Source of the DNA: an uncultured Mycoplasmatota bacterium
Lineage (GTDB): Bacteria > Bacillota_I > Bacilli_A > RF39 > UBA660
Length of the DNA stretch: 64,000 bases
Direction: 5' to 3'
Assembly: GCA_900553835.1 (NCBI GenBank)
Contig: USFF01000002.1
Coordinates: 7,688 to 71,687 of the forward strand
The position numbers and the translations under genes are program-made. Numbering within the stretch: position 1 is the stretch's first letter; the number at the start of each line of letters is the position of its first letter. Shown one piece after another: positions 15,546-24,619 of the stretch. Below the pieces are notes generated by a model. The model was not told where the DNA came from. It saw nothing but the letters and a program-made list of their open reading frames with translations, and did no database searches.

Positions 15546-17008
15546 TTAGTTATAAATTATTTCGTAAGGATTTTCTGGACTTCCATCTCCAAAGGATTGA
15601 GTATCTCCCTTAATGCTTATAACTGGTCGTACGCCGTACGAAAAGCTGACATTGCTGCGGTCGAGGTAGCCAGAGTTGCCAGAACCGTGCATAACCCCCA
15701 CCATAACACCATTTAACATCCGGTTAGGCGAAAGCAACCACCACATACTACTTCCTGTTACACTTTCCCCAGCACTATTTAGATAATACCATGCATATGG
15801 ACTTGTTAACTTTGTGTCATACATTCCTCCTGCATATGCTATTTCATCTGCTGTCATGAGGCCAACAGGGAATTCTAGTTTTGCTTCTGTATTACTTCCT
15901 GAAAATGCATCTTTACTATTTGTACAGTCATAGGTTGGTGTTTTATTTGTAACTAGTCTTGTGTATGCCGCATAGTATAAATCTGAACCAGTCACACTAT
16001 ATGTTCCTTCACCTATTTCTCTATCATTACAATATACTGCTTCTGTACTTATATATTTGGTATAACTCGATAGATTTGTACTATACCAATTATCTATATA
16101 TGTTTTTAATGTACTATCATTTTCGTTTGTTCTGTTTGAAGCAAGTGTTCCGCTCGTTCCATACATATATCCTACATACATTGCATCATTATATGAACTA
16201 TTAAATCCACTTGTACCTATATATCCACTTGTTGTATCAGGACTTGTTCCTGAATACAAAAGCCTTACACTTCCATCATGGTTTGTTCTTATTATTCTCC
16301 AGTAAAAGCCTCCGAATTTAACCCAATTGTTTTGTGCATTTCCTGCAAAGTAATACACATTTTTAGCAGAACTCCCAGCTATGCTCTCAGTTGCTTTGTA
16401 TAAAGTTCCTGTGTTAGTAGTTGTAAATGTTGCCCTGAATGATTTTCTTGTTTGTATTGTTGGATTGTCAGATAGCAATTTATTGTATAAAGGAACAGGT
16501 TTAGCAGTTCCTTTTTCAATAAACAAAGTACCACTTAACTTTTTACCCATATCATCACTTTGATCTTCAGTTGTACTATTTTCATACTTAAATTCTGCAC
16601 TATAGGTATGAGTTGCTCCTTTTGCTATCTCAACACTATATGCAAGTACTGTGTCTGCTACACTAGTGCTTTTCGGTACATCTGCAAAGTCACTCATATT
16701 GTATCCACCGTCTGCAGAAGTTATTTTATATTGTAAATATCCTGTAGTTACAAAAGTATTTACTAAATTTTTTATAACTATTCATTCTTTACAGTGAAAG
16801 TATTTACTCCACTACTCCATCCTGGTTCTATCTCTGTTCCTGCTATAGTGCCACTTCCATTAGTAAATATTATTTTTAAATCTGTACTTTCTACAGATAT
16901 ATTTTTACCTGTTCCAAATATTTCTGTTGTAAAGTATGCTAGTGTTACAGATAATACTACTACTAACAAACTTCCTAATATTATAATTAATTCTTTCTTC
17001 TTTTTCAT
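15546..17008 (-). pseudogene. Surface protein paralogue A, interrupted by a frameshift
   Basis: One gene in two frames. The first part (17008-16778) codes MKKKKELIIILGSLLVVVLS then LAYFT, a SipW-type signal peptide as in TasA-like proteins, ending TFTVKNE at a TAG. The second part stays open from about 16770 (IVIKNLVNTFV, YKITSADGGYNM) and runs to 15546, giving the rest of the same domain and then the large C-terminal domain shared with paralogues B and C (VKFGGFYWRIIRTNHDGS, MTADEIAYAGG, WWLLSP, GVRPVISIK). Loss of a short stretch around 16770-16780 explains both the shift and the gap. It lies 37 bp after paralogue B with AAAGGAAG before the ATG, so both share a transcript. No terminator was seen before the tyrS leader. 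Confidence 0.75.
15636..15724 (-). other. Variable cassette in surface paralogue A
   Basis: 89 bp between a 19-bp block (15725-15743) and a 17-bp block (15619-15635) that are both identical in paralogue C. The inside differs strongly and is GC-rich: 54 of 100 bases at 15631-15730 are G or C by my count. Many codons end in C, unlike neighbouring genes. Confidence 0.6.
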
Positions 17009-17044
17009 ATAGACTTCCTTTATTTTTTATGACTTACTATTTAT

Positions 17045-19246
17045 TTATAAAGTTAACTGATATGGATTTGAAGCAGTACCATCTCCTGAAGAAACTTTAA
17101 CTGTTGACTTAACTGAGATAACTGGTCTAACTCTTCTAACACCATGTACGAAACCATCATCTAGAATTCCAGGATAGTTTGAACCACCTACAACCATTGA
17201 ACGAGCAGAGGTTTCATCACCACTCCAGCGGTATGGAGATAAAAGCATCCAATATGTTGATCCCATTATACTACTGCCTGCACTGTTAAGATAGAACCAA
17301 GCTGATGCGTTATTTGTGCCATATACTCCTCCTGCATAAGCAACTTCATCTGCTGTCATTAAGGCAATTGGATACTTTAGTTTTGCACTTGAATTACTTC
17401 CTGAAAATGCATCTCCCTGTGTAGTACAATCATATGTTGGAGTTTTATTTGTTGTTAATCTTGTATAAGGTCCAAAGTAGAAATTTGTACTTCCTGTATT
17501 GTAAGTTCCACTTCCTATATTTCTATCATTACAGTATACTGCTGTAGTACTTAAATAACTTGCATAACTAGTTAAGTTACTTTCATACCATGTATCTATT
17601 GCTTTTTTTATTGTGCTATCATTAGTATTTGTTCTATTTGATGCAAGGCTACCTGTCGTTCCATACATATATCCTACGTACATTGGATTATTTACTGTAT
17701 CACTAAATGCAATAGATGCTGAATTTATGTAACCCGCTGTTGTATTATGACTTGTCCCTGAATATAGCATTCTTACACTTCCATCTGCATTTGTTCTTAT
17801 TATTCTCCAGTAAAAGTTAGCAAATTTAACCCAGTTATTTGTAGTATTTCCTGCGTAATAGTAAACTGTTGTGCTTGAAGTATTATGTACATTCTTTTCA
17901 GTTGCTTTATAAAGAGTTCCAGTTGTTGTACTTGTAAGTACATCGCTAAATGAACTTCTAGTTGATTTAGTTGGATTGTCTGCTAAAATTATATTATATA
18001 AAGTTGCAACAGGAAGTGTTACTGTACATGTACCATCTTTAGTTATATTACTAACTGTAAGTGTTGATCCACTTACACTTCCTGTACCTGAAGTACAAGT
18101 TACAGTTGTGCCTTTTACTGTATAACCTGAATTAGCTGTAATAGTATAAGTAGTACTTTTACCATATGCTACATATCCTCCACCAGTTACACTGCCATTA
18201 CTAACAGTTACATTAACCTTATGTAATTTAACCCACCCTGCATATATTGTTTTATCACTTTTTTCACTTAATATACTTGCTGAAGTATATTCGGATATTT
18301 TTCTATTTTCTCTTTTACCATAATCTAAATAATGAGTATATAAACTATTTTCATTATGTCCAAATGCAGTATTTAAATCAGAATAAGTATCTGCATAAAA
18401 GTATAGTGGATGTTCTTTATATTCTAAGCTATACCATCCTAAAAATGCATATCCATCTCTTGAAGGTGTCGGCAATGTACCAAAAGTTTCTTTATATCCC
18501 ATATTTTTAGTAGAAACAGTTCCTGAAATATCTATGTTTGAAAATGTATATGTTTTATTAGTACCATTAACATCTAAACGAAGCCAATATGTTCCTGTTA
18601 CGGTTGGAGTAAATTTAAAATTTTTATTAGAAATCATATGATAATATGTATTATATGCTCCATTTAACATTAAGAATGCTTCAACGGTACTTGTCCCTGG
18701 ATTAGTACCCCACACACCATTAGTATCACAATTAAAAGTATAAGTTTTATTTGCTTCTAAATATACTCTTGCATTAATGAAACCATACCCATCATCACTT
18801 TTTCCAGTAACTGTAACAACCTTATCTTTTACAGTATAAGTCATATATTCTGAGGTAACATTACTTACATCATCTAGATTATATACTAGATTATTTGTAC
18901 TATAAGTAAGAACATATACTCCCTTTTTAAAATTCATTGTACAATAATCAGGCATTTTTACATTAGATAGACTAATACTACTGTCATCTCTATTAAAAGT
19001 AGCAGTAGTGCCATTCTTACAAGTAATACTTTCTACTTCATAAGCTTCGATTAGATCAGCATAACTTAAATCAGTTTGTTCTCCTTCTAAAGTATAAGCC
19101 TCTATTCCATCAGGTTTTTTAATTAGTTCTTTAATAGAAACTCTTTCTTCATTACTTTCTTTATTATTATCTTTTAGTATAAAAGATAATGTTAAATTAA
19201 TAGTTAAAACTAAAATAGTAATAAATATAATTAATTTTCTTTTCAT
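17045..19246 (-). CDS. Large secreted surface protein, paralogue B
   Basis: 733 residues starting MKRKLIIFITILVLTINLTL, a signal peptide or anchor. Then a region of unknown folds, a Listeria-Bacteroides (InlB-type) repeat ending DGYAFLGWYS...TIYAGWVKLHKV at about 265-345, a Gly/Thr-rich beta domain (about 350-415), and a C-terminal domain of about 300 residues shared with A and C (FYWRIIRTNADGSVRMLYSG, MTADEVAYAGG, WMLLSP, RPVISVK). That domain resembles DUF6273/C-type-lectin-like folds. Likely an adhesin-like surface protein. Start chosen at 19246 because AAGAGG precedes ATG. Transcription must pass the leader terminator at 19275-19300. Confidence 0.78.
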   Translation of the reverse strand: MKRKLIIFITILVLTINLTLSFILKDNNKESNEERVSIKELIKKPDGIEAYTLEGEQTDLSYADLIEAYEVESITCKNGTTATFNRDDSSISLSNVKMPDYCTMNFKKGVYVLTYSTNNLVYNLDDVSNVTSEYMTYTVKDKVVTVTGKSDDGYGFINARVYLEANKTYTFNCDTNGVWGTNPGTSTVEAFLMLNGAYNTYYHMISNKNFKFTPTVTGTYWLRLDVNGTNKTYTFSNIDISGTVSTKNMGYKETFGTLPTPSRDGYAFLGWYSLEYKEHPLYFYADTYSDLNTAFGHNENSLYTHYLDYGKRENRKISEYTSASILSEKSDKTIYAGWVKLHKVNVTVSNGSVTGGGYVAYGKSTTYTITANSGYTVKGTTVTCTSGTGSVSGSTLTVSNITKDGTCTVTLPVATLYNIILADNPTKSTRSSFSDVLTSTTTGTLYKATEKNVHNTSSTTVYYYAGNTTNNWVKFANFYWRIIRTNADGSVRMLYSGTSHNTTAGYINSASIAFSDTVNNPMYVGYMYGTTGSLASNRTNTNDSTIKKAIDTWYESNLTSYASYLSTTAVYCNDRNIGSGTYNTGSTNFYFGPYTRLTTNKTPTYDCTTQGDAFSGSNSSAKLKYPIALMTADEVAYAGGVYGTNNASAWFYLNSAGSSIMGSTYWMLLSPYRWSGDETSARSMVVGGSNYPGILDDGFVHGVRRVRPVISVKSTVKVSSGDGTASNPYQLTL
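17131..17250 (-). other. Variable segment in surface paralogue B
   Basis: The stretch between WMLLSP and RPVISVK has little similarity to A or C and is GC-richer than its surroundings (45 of 100 bases at 17131-17230). The flanks are conserved in protein but not identical in DNA. Confidence 0.45.
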
Positions 19247-19274
19247 AAAAACCTCTTTTCCTTTAATACACACC

Positions 19275-19300
19275 AAAAAGAGATAGGGTTATCCTATCTC
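19275..19300 (-). terminator. Attenuator-like terminator before surface operon
   Basis: GAGATAGG / CCTATCTC 8-bp stem with a 5-nt loop, then TTTTT on the minus strand, placed between the leader ORF and the large surface gene. Transcription of the operon must read through it. Confidence 0.8.
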
Positions 19301-19308
19301 ATTAAAGC

Positions 19309-19398
19309 ACATGAAAAACTTAGAGGTTTACTAGTTATTAATAGTAACCCCCCCCCCTAGTACTTTATTTTGTACAAGAGTGCTATTGTTTTTCATGT
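19309..19398. repeat. 11-bp inverted repeat flanking the leader ORF
   Basis: ACATGAAAAAC near 19310-19320 and GTTTTTCATGT near 19388-19398 are exact reverse complements. In the RNA, the leader's start region can pair with the stretch between its stop and the terminator. Confidence 0.7.
19331..19396 (-). CDS. 21-codon leader peptide with a G10 tract
   Basis: ATG at 19396 follows a strong Shine-Dalgarno (AAAGGAGAG). The peptide starts MKNNSTLVQNKVL and then runs through ten consecutive G on the coding strand (19348-19357) before stopping at TAG. With 9 or 12 G the frame would continue to a TAG inside the 5' arm of the terminator at 19275-19300; with 11 it would stop at once. A homopolymer this long is very unusual in such an AT-rich genome and is typical of phase-variable loci. 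Confidence 0.65.
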   Translation of the reverse strand: MKNNSTLVQNKVLGGGVTINN

Positions 19399-19545
19399 TT
19401 ATCTCTCCTTTGTTTTTTTGAAACATATGTACCATATTCTGTACATTATATTTCTTGTAGTTTCCTACAATAAAATAATACCACAAAAAGTTTAGTTTAC
19501 AAGCACTAATTTCTTGTACTTTTTGTGATACTGATGTTATTTTAT

Positions 19546-20448
19546 TTAATTTCTTCTATTTTCTCCTATTAGAGATATTTGTACTGTTAATTCTTTTATT
19601 CTTTCTATTATTCTTCTAGCTTTTATTTTATCTGTACTAGTACTAGTTTCTGATAAGTGGTTTTCTAGTTCATCTAAAGTAAAGTTTGATGTAAAAAATG
19701 TTATTTTTTTATTATCCATTCTACTTTGTAAGATACCACCTAATACTTCATCTCTACTCCAAGGAGTGTTATTTTCTGCACCTATGTCATCTATTAATAA
19801 TATATCTGCATTTATTAGTTCATTATAAACTTGCTCATAACTTTCATTTTTACTATTAAATGAGTCTTTTAATCTTTTAAGTAATAAAGGATAGTATATA
19901 CTAACACATTTAATGCTTTTTCTAGATAATTCATTTAATAAAGCATTTAATATGTAACTTTTACCAGTACCAAAAGATCCACTTAGGTATATACCTTTTT
20001 TATTTGGATATTCTTCCATAAATGATTTTAAGTATGAAAGAAGTTCTATTCTTGCTTTATCATTATAGTAAACTTCTTTCATTTTAGCATTTTTAAGTAA
20101 ACTAGAAGTTTCATAAAATACTACATTACTTTTGTATTTATCATTTTCTTTTTTATATTTACATGGTGTGTAATTAAATGTAAGATAATCTTCTTTTTTA
20201 GTAGGATAATCTACATAACCTACTACTTCATTTAAACAGTTATTTAGTCCTTTACAATTTTTACAATTATTTAATTCTTTAACTGTTTTTTCAAGTTTAG
20301 AAGTATATTTGCATAGTTCTTCTTTTGGAAGATTTAATCTATAACAAAGACTTGCAAAGTCTTGTGTTTCCATACAAATCATAAAGTTTTTTTCATTTAA
20401 TCTTTTTATATCTTTTTTACTATTTATTAAGTTATCTATATTCTTCAT
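19546..20448 (-). CDS. dnaI: Primosomal protein DnaI, helicase loader
   Basis: AAA+ ATPase that loads the replicative helicase. 300 residues: an N-terminal helicase-binding part with a Cys cluster (CKNCKGLNNC), then Walker A GSFGTGKS, Walker B ILLIDDIGAE and a sensor-1 region FFTSNFTLDEL. Its ATG abuts the dnaB stop (1-bp overlap), the standard Bacillus dnaB-dnaI pair. Confidence 0.95.
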   Translation of the reverse strand: MKNIDNLINSKKDIKRLNEKNFMICMETQDFASLCYRLNLPKEELCKYTSKLEKTVKELNNCKNCKGLNNCLNEVVGYVDYPTKKEDYLTFNYTPCKYKKENDKYKSNVVFYETSSLLKNAKMKEVYYNDKARIELLSYLKSFMEEYPNKKGIYLSGSFGTGKSYILNALLNELSRKSIKCVSIYYPLLLKRLKDSFNSKNESYEQVYNELINADILLIDDIGAENNTPWSRDEVLGGILQSRMDNKKITFFTSNFTLDELENHLSETSTSTDKIKARRIIERIKELTVQISLIGENRRN

Positions 20449-21740
20449 TAAAAACTCCTTATAAAGCCTTCAAGTTCATCTTTTATATCTCCATTTAGTT
20501 CTTCTTTTTTTAAGTTTTTATTAAACCAGTCTGGAGTTGTTTCCTCTTTTTTAGTACTTTTTGTTACAGTTGTTTTCTTTAATTTTTTATGACTTTTTTC
20601 TGCATAACTCATTGCTTCTTTAGCAGTTTCTAACCCAGCTCGTTTCCATTCTCCTGCTACTACTTCTACATAACTTTTTACTAATCTATTGTTTTGTGTT
20701 TTAAGTATGTAGTCTATTAGTACATTACATACAGCTGGATTTAGTTTTAAGTCTACTACTAGCATTTCTAGTATTTTCATATCTCTTTCAGTAGGTCTTA
20801 CACCTTTATATTTACTTTTTAAGAAGTCATATGGTTTAGTACTTTCAAATACTTTGATAATTCTTCCTTTTAGTGTATTGTCTCCACTTGGACTTCTTAA
20901 GTAGTCTGGTTGATTTTTAAATATTAAACTAGGAAGTCTTCCATCATTATTAAATTCATAGTATTTTCTTGTATTATTTTTTAACTCTTCTTTTTCTATT
21001 AAACCTTTTTCATTTAAACTCACTTTAACTATATCTGACATAGTTAAAGGATCTAAGTTATATAGAAATGCTAAATTAGTTATTAATTCTTTTACACTTT
21101 TAGTTAATGCTTTTTCATTAAGCAAATTCTTAGGCATACTACTTAGTAAAGCATCAAAGTCAAATATTTGTTCATATTCTATATTTCTTTTATTTTTACT
21201 TACTATTTCTTCTTCGTTTATTAACTCAAAGTTAGAATAGTTTTTACTTTTAAAAGTCATGTCAAAAGGACTAGTTATGTCCTGATAGTTACTTAAATTA
21301 ATTGATGGTACTTTAAAGTAAGATTTTATTCTTAAGTATTCTTCTTTACCAACATTATTATAAAGAACCATATTGAATATAGGATGATTAAAGAATTCAT
21401 TTACAGATAAAGGACTATAGAGTTCATATACATATGAATTTATACTTCCCTCTTTTACAAATGTTTTCATTAAACCTATTCCTTCTAGTTTAATTCTAGC
21501 TTCTTTTATGCTTTCAAGTGAGTCGCCTAGATTAGTCATTAAGTGATGATGAGTTAGTTCTGGACTTACGAAATTACTTGCTTTTAATTCGCTATATAAG
21601 ATGTTATATAGTGTTACTGCAGTGTTACCTATTATTGGCATATAAAGCATGTTAAGTACTATTTTGTCATATTCATTGAGCATGCTTTTATTTACTACTA
21701 TATACATGTCTGCTGGAAGCAATGTTACTTTGTTTTTCAT
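20448..21740 (-). CDS. dnaB: Replication initiation and membrane attachment protein DnaB (Bacillus type)
   Basis: 430 residues with the N-terminal DnaB/DnaD-like winged-helix part (PADMYIVVNKSMLNEYDKIVLNMLYMPIIG) and a C-terminal DDBH2-like helical domain (about 300-375, ending VEVVAGEWKRAGLETAKEAM). It remodels DNA at primosome assembly with DnaD and DnaI. Start ATG behind AGGTGG. This is not the DnaB helicase. Confidence 0.93.
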   Translation of the reverse strand: MKNKVTLLPADMYIVVNKSMLNEYDKIVLNMLYMPIIGNTAVTLYNILYSELKASNFVSPELTHHHLMTNLGDSLESIKEARIKLEGIGLMKTFVKEGSINSYVYELYSPLSVNEFFNHPIFNMVLYNNVGKEEYLRIKSYFKVPSINLSNYQDITSPFDMTFKSKNYSNFELINEEEIVSKNKRNIEYEQIFDFDALLSSMPKNLLNEKALTKSVKELITNLAFLYNLDPLTMSDIVKVSLNEKGLIEKEELKNNTRKYYEFNNDGRLPSLIFKNQPDYLRSPSGDNTLKGRIIKVFESTKPYDFLKSKYKGVRPTERDMKILEMLVVDLKLNPAVCNVLIDYILKTQNNRLVKSYVEVVAGEWKRAGLETAKEAMSYAEKSHKKLKKTTVTKSTKKEETTPDWFNKNLKKEELNGDIKDELEGFIRSF

Positions 21741-21804
21741 AAGACCACCTAGTAATTATTTTATATTAAAGTTTAAAATAAAACAAGTATTTTAAAAGAA
21801 AAAA

Positions 21805-21829
21805 GCTAATTATTTTTTAAATAATTAGC
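21805..21829 (-). terminator. Terminator overlapping the SGNH hydrolase stop codon
   Basis: GCTAATTATTT / AAATAATTAGC perfect 11-bp stem followed by TTTTTTC on the minus strand; the stop codon is in the stem. Confidence 0.85.
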
Positions 21830-22768
21830 CATGTTTTCTCCCCATTTAAAGAAATAGAATGATTTAGGATGTATTCCATCATTTGCATATGGTTTTTCAT
21901 TTTCTTTTAAGTATTCACTATTATCTAAGTATGGAACATTTAATTCATTTAGTAACTCGACTAGTTTTTCGTTATAAGTGTTTAAATACTGATATTGAGT
22001 TCTACTTTTTAAAGCATTTTCTCCTACTGGTAATATTAGATTAACTATTATTTTTGTATTAGGTAGTTCATTTCTTAAAAATTCTATTTTTTCTCTATAG
22101 AAATTAATGAATTTTTGATAGTTAGAACCCCATGCTAATATATCATTACAACCATAACTTAAGAATAAGTAATTTGGGTTATACGCTTTTACTCCATCTA
22201 AATCTTTTTCCATGTTATCTATTCTTCTACCACGAGTAAATATTACATTTTCTTTGTTTAATACTCCATAACAACTTAGTCCTTCAGCCATTGAGTCACC
22301 AATTGCCATTGCATGCTTTTCAGTAAATATTTTCTTTACTTCACTTTTAGTACTAGAACTAGTAGTTGAAGTGTTTGTGTTTGCATTAGGTTTCGTAGTT
22401 TGTTTTACTTCTATTTTCTTCCATTTTGCTGTTAAAGTTATATCACTATTTATAGTTATTTTATCCTTTACTTGTTCATTATTTTCATTATACCAGCCTA
22501 GAAAAGTATATCCTTTATAAGTTGGTGCTTCTGGAATTGTTAATTCTTCATTTTCTTTTATAGTTATTTCTTCTAGACTACTTCCACCATTTGAATTAAA
22601 AGTTACTTTGTAATATTTTTCTTCTACTTTTACTTCTTCTTTTAGTTCATCTTTAGTTTCTTCTTTTACTTTATAGACTTTAAAATAGTAGTATAACCCA
22701 CCAGATATTAAAGATATACTTAGAATCACTAAAAGTATACTAATTATTATATTTCCTTTTTTGTTCAT
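21806..22768 (-). CDS. Exported SGNH/GDSL-family hydrolase with InlB-type repeat
   Basis: 320 residues. N-terminal membrane anchor (about 6-27), an acidic linker, one Listeria-Bacteroides repeat (YYKVTFNSNGGSSLEEI ... YTFLGWYNENN ... LTAKWKK), a Thr/Ser-rich linker, and an SGNH hydrolase domain with AIGDSMAEG (Ser block), YGCND (Gly/Asn blocks) and DGIHP (Asp-His). The substrate is probably an acyl or acetyl ester on a surface glycan. Start behind AAAGGAG. The repeat is of the same type as in surface paralogue B. Confidence 0.88.
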   Translation of the reverse strand: MNKKGNIIISILLVILSISLISGGLYYYFKVYKVKEETKDELKEEVKVEEKYYKVTFNSNGGSSLEEITIKENEELTIPEAPTYKGYTFLGWYNENNEQVKDKITINSDITLTAKWKKIEVKQTTKPNANTNTSTTSSSTKSEVKKIFTEKHAMAIGDSMAEGLSCYGVLNKENVIFTRGRRIDNMEKDLDGVKAYNPNYLFLSYGCNDILAWGSNYQKFINFYREKIEFLRNELPNTKIIVNLILPVGENALKSRTQYQYLNTYNEKLVELLNELNVPYLDNSEYLKENEKPYANDGIHPKSFYFFKWGENMANYLKNN

Positions 22769-22804
22769 GTTTACTCCTTTCTAACTTGAGCATTAAAGAG
22801 CAAG

Positions 22805-24397
22805 TTAGTCAGCTTGCTCTAGATTTGTTACACTTGTTACGTTTGTTTTTCCATTATAGTAAACTACTAATTTAGAACCTTTAGTTATAAATGGAAGTAT
22901 GTCTTTATTTACTTTTATACTTACTTTATATTTATTATTTTCAGTATCAGTTATATAGTAATAAGTATTTCCATCTATTATAACTTCTTTAATAGTATTT
23001 ACTACTATTTCAGTTTTTTCTTCTTTACCAGTTACTTTCTCTGGAATGTTATTTAAATAGTTTTCTTTAGCTTTTTCTACACCTTGACTTGCATCTGTTA
23101 CTACTACTTTTTGGTAATCTTCTACATCAATGAAAGCATACATTTTTACTAGTCCTGCATTATCTTTTAAACTTACTAAATATGTTGGTCTATTATTTAA
23201 GTTTATTAGAAGTGGGAATGTACTAGTATATTTCATTTGCTGTACTTGCCCTTCTGCACTTGCCATTGCTGAATATTCTTCTGCTCCTGGTACTTGATAG
23301 AAGAATGTTTCTTTAGTTCTCATGTTTGCTAATATAAAACCTATGTTACTTTCATCTGTACTTACAGAAGTTATACCAGTATATAAGTATACATCATCAT
23401 CTTTTACTAAGTAGTTATACCCATCAGTTGTCATTACTACTCCAGTTTGACTAAATAGTGAGTTAAAGAAACCTTTTTGATATAATCCCCAGTCATCTAC
23501 TTGTTCAATTATTAATTTTGCATCATATACATGATCTACCCATGAAGGTACATCTTTAGTTTTATAGTAATTTGTTTTACCATTTACAGGATTAACTATT
23601 ACTACACCTTTTACATCTCTTTTTAGTCCTACTGCTTTATATTTAAATACTGGGACTATAAAGTATGGATTACCATCATTATCAAGTTCAAAGTTTGCAG
23701 TTCCAAATATAAGTGTTGGATATTTAAATCTTAATAATCTAGGTAAATAATCATTAAAGTAAGCACTTTCTGTATATTTCATACCTTTTGGAAGTTTTAC
23801 TAAATCACTTGTACCATTTACACTATTAACTTTTATGTAGCCAGTTATTCCTTTTTTTCTATTTTTTATCCATTTGAAGAAACCATTATATTCTAGTGGC
23901 GTTACCCTTACAATTTCTCCATCATAATTTATTTGAGTATATAAGTCACTTACATAGTACTGGCTTACCATTTCAGGCATTCTTCCGACAGTTCTATCTC
24001 CTAGTTTAGTACTAGAATCTTTATCTAGAAGTGGTAATTTACTAAAGTCCACTTCTTCAATGTCATCAGTAAATTCATTATCAGTAATTATATCTATTCT
24101 TTTACTATAACTTTTGCTATTAAATATTGGACTACAAGCTATGTCAGTTATAGTTATAAAAGCACATACTAGAATAAATGCTCCTGCAAATATTTTAAAT
24201 GGACCCACCATTACTTTAACACTTCTCTTTTTAATTAAACTAAATATTGAAGCAGTAAAAGCATATATAAATATTAGGAATATTAAAAATACCCAAAAGC
24301 CTAAGCTATGAATGTTTATTGCTGGTAAAAACAAATAAAACATTATAAAACCTACTACTAAAGTTATTAAACCACTAAATAAATTTTCTTTTTTCAT
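22805..24397 (-). CDS. Large membrane protein of unknown function
   Basis: 530 residues. Three hydrophobic segments near the N-terminus (about 8-28, 33-55 and 66-90) are followed by a long, mainly beta external region with a repeated pattern of short Asn/Gly turns. I recognise no family. Start behind AAAGGAT. It precedes the SGNH gene with a short gap; a weak hairpin (AGAGCAAG / CTTGCTCT) overlaps its stop codon, so the two may be partly co-transcribed. Confidence 0.75.
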   Translation of the reverse strand: MKKENLFSGLITLVVGFIMFYLFLPAINIHSLGFWVFLIFLIFIYAFTASIFSLIKKRSVKVMVGPFKIFAGAFILVCAFITITDIACSPIFNSKSYSKRIDIITDNEFTDDIEEVDFSKLPLLDKDSSTKLGDRTVGRMPEMVSQYYVSDLYTQINYDGEIVRVTPLEYNGFFKWIKNRKKGITGYIKVNSVNGTSDLVKLPKGMKYTESAYFNDYLPRLLRFKYPTLIFGTANFELDNDGNPYFIVPVFKYKAVGLKRDVKGVVIVNPVNGKTNYYKTKDVPSWVDHVYDAKLIIEQVDDWGLYQKGFFNSLFSQTGVVMTTDGYNYLVKDDDVYLYTGITSVSTDESNIGFILANMRTKETFFYQVPGAEEYSAMASAEGQVQQMKYTSTFPLLINLNNRPTYLVSLKDNAGLVKMYAFIDVEDYQKVVVTDASQGVEKAKENYLNNIPEKVTGKEEKTEIVVNTIKEVIIDGNTYYYITDTENNKYKVSIKVNKDILPFITKGSKLVVYYNGKTNVTSVTNLEQAD

Positions 24398-24495
24398 TTT
24401 TTAAAGATCCTTTCTTATTTGACTATATATTACTTCTTTAGATTTATTTAATTATAATATCGCCTACCTTAAATAGCATTTTTTCTCCTTTTAAA

Positions 24496-24571
24496 TGGCG
24501 TTCCCGAGAGGATTTGAACCTCCGACCTACTGCTTAGGAGGCAGTTGCTCTTCCAGCTGAGCTACGAGAAC
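24496..24571 (-). tRNA. tRNA-Arg (anticodon CCT)
   Basis: 76 nt with encoded CCA. Acceptor stem GTTCTCG / CGGGAAC, D-stem GCTC / GAGC, anticodon stem ACTGC / GCAGT with loop CTCCTAA giving anticodon CCT (codon AGG), and T-loop GGTTCGAATCC. It lies 0.6 kb from argS on the same strand. Confidence 0.95.
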
Positions 24572-24619
24572 ACTTAAGTAAATTATAACACAAAAGTATA
24601 TTTTCTTCCATATTATAAT

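Noticed and set aside
15959..16204. Plus-strand 81-codon frame opposite the surface gene (also 18247-18510 and 63486-63689)
   Set aside because: Low-complexity antisense shadows of Thr/Ser/Tyr-rich coding sequence, without start signals.
15546..19300. A complete diversity-generating retroelement
   Set aside because: No reverse transcriptase, accessory gene or template repeat can be found in the window; only the target-like variable regions are seen.
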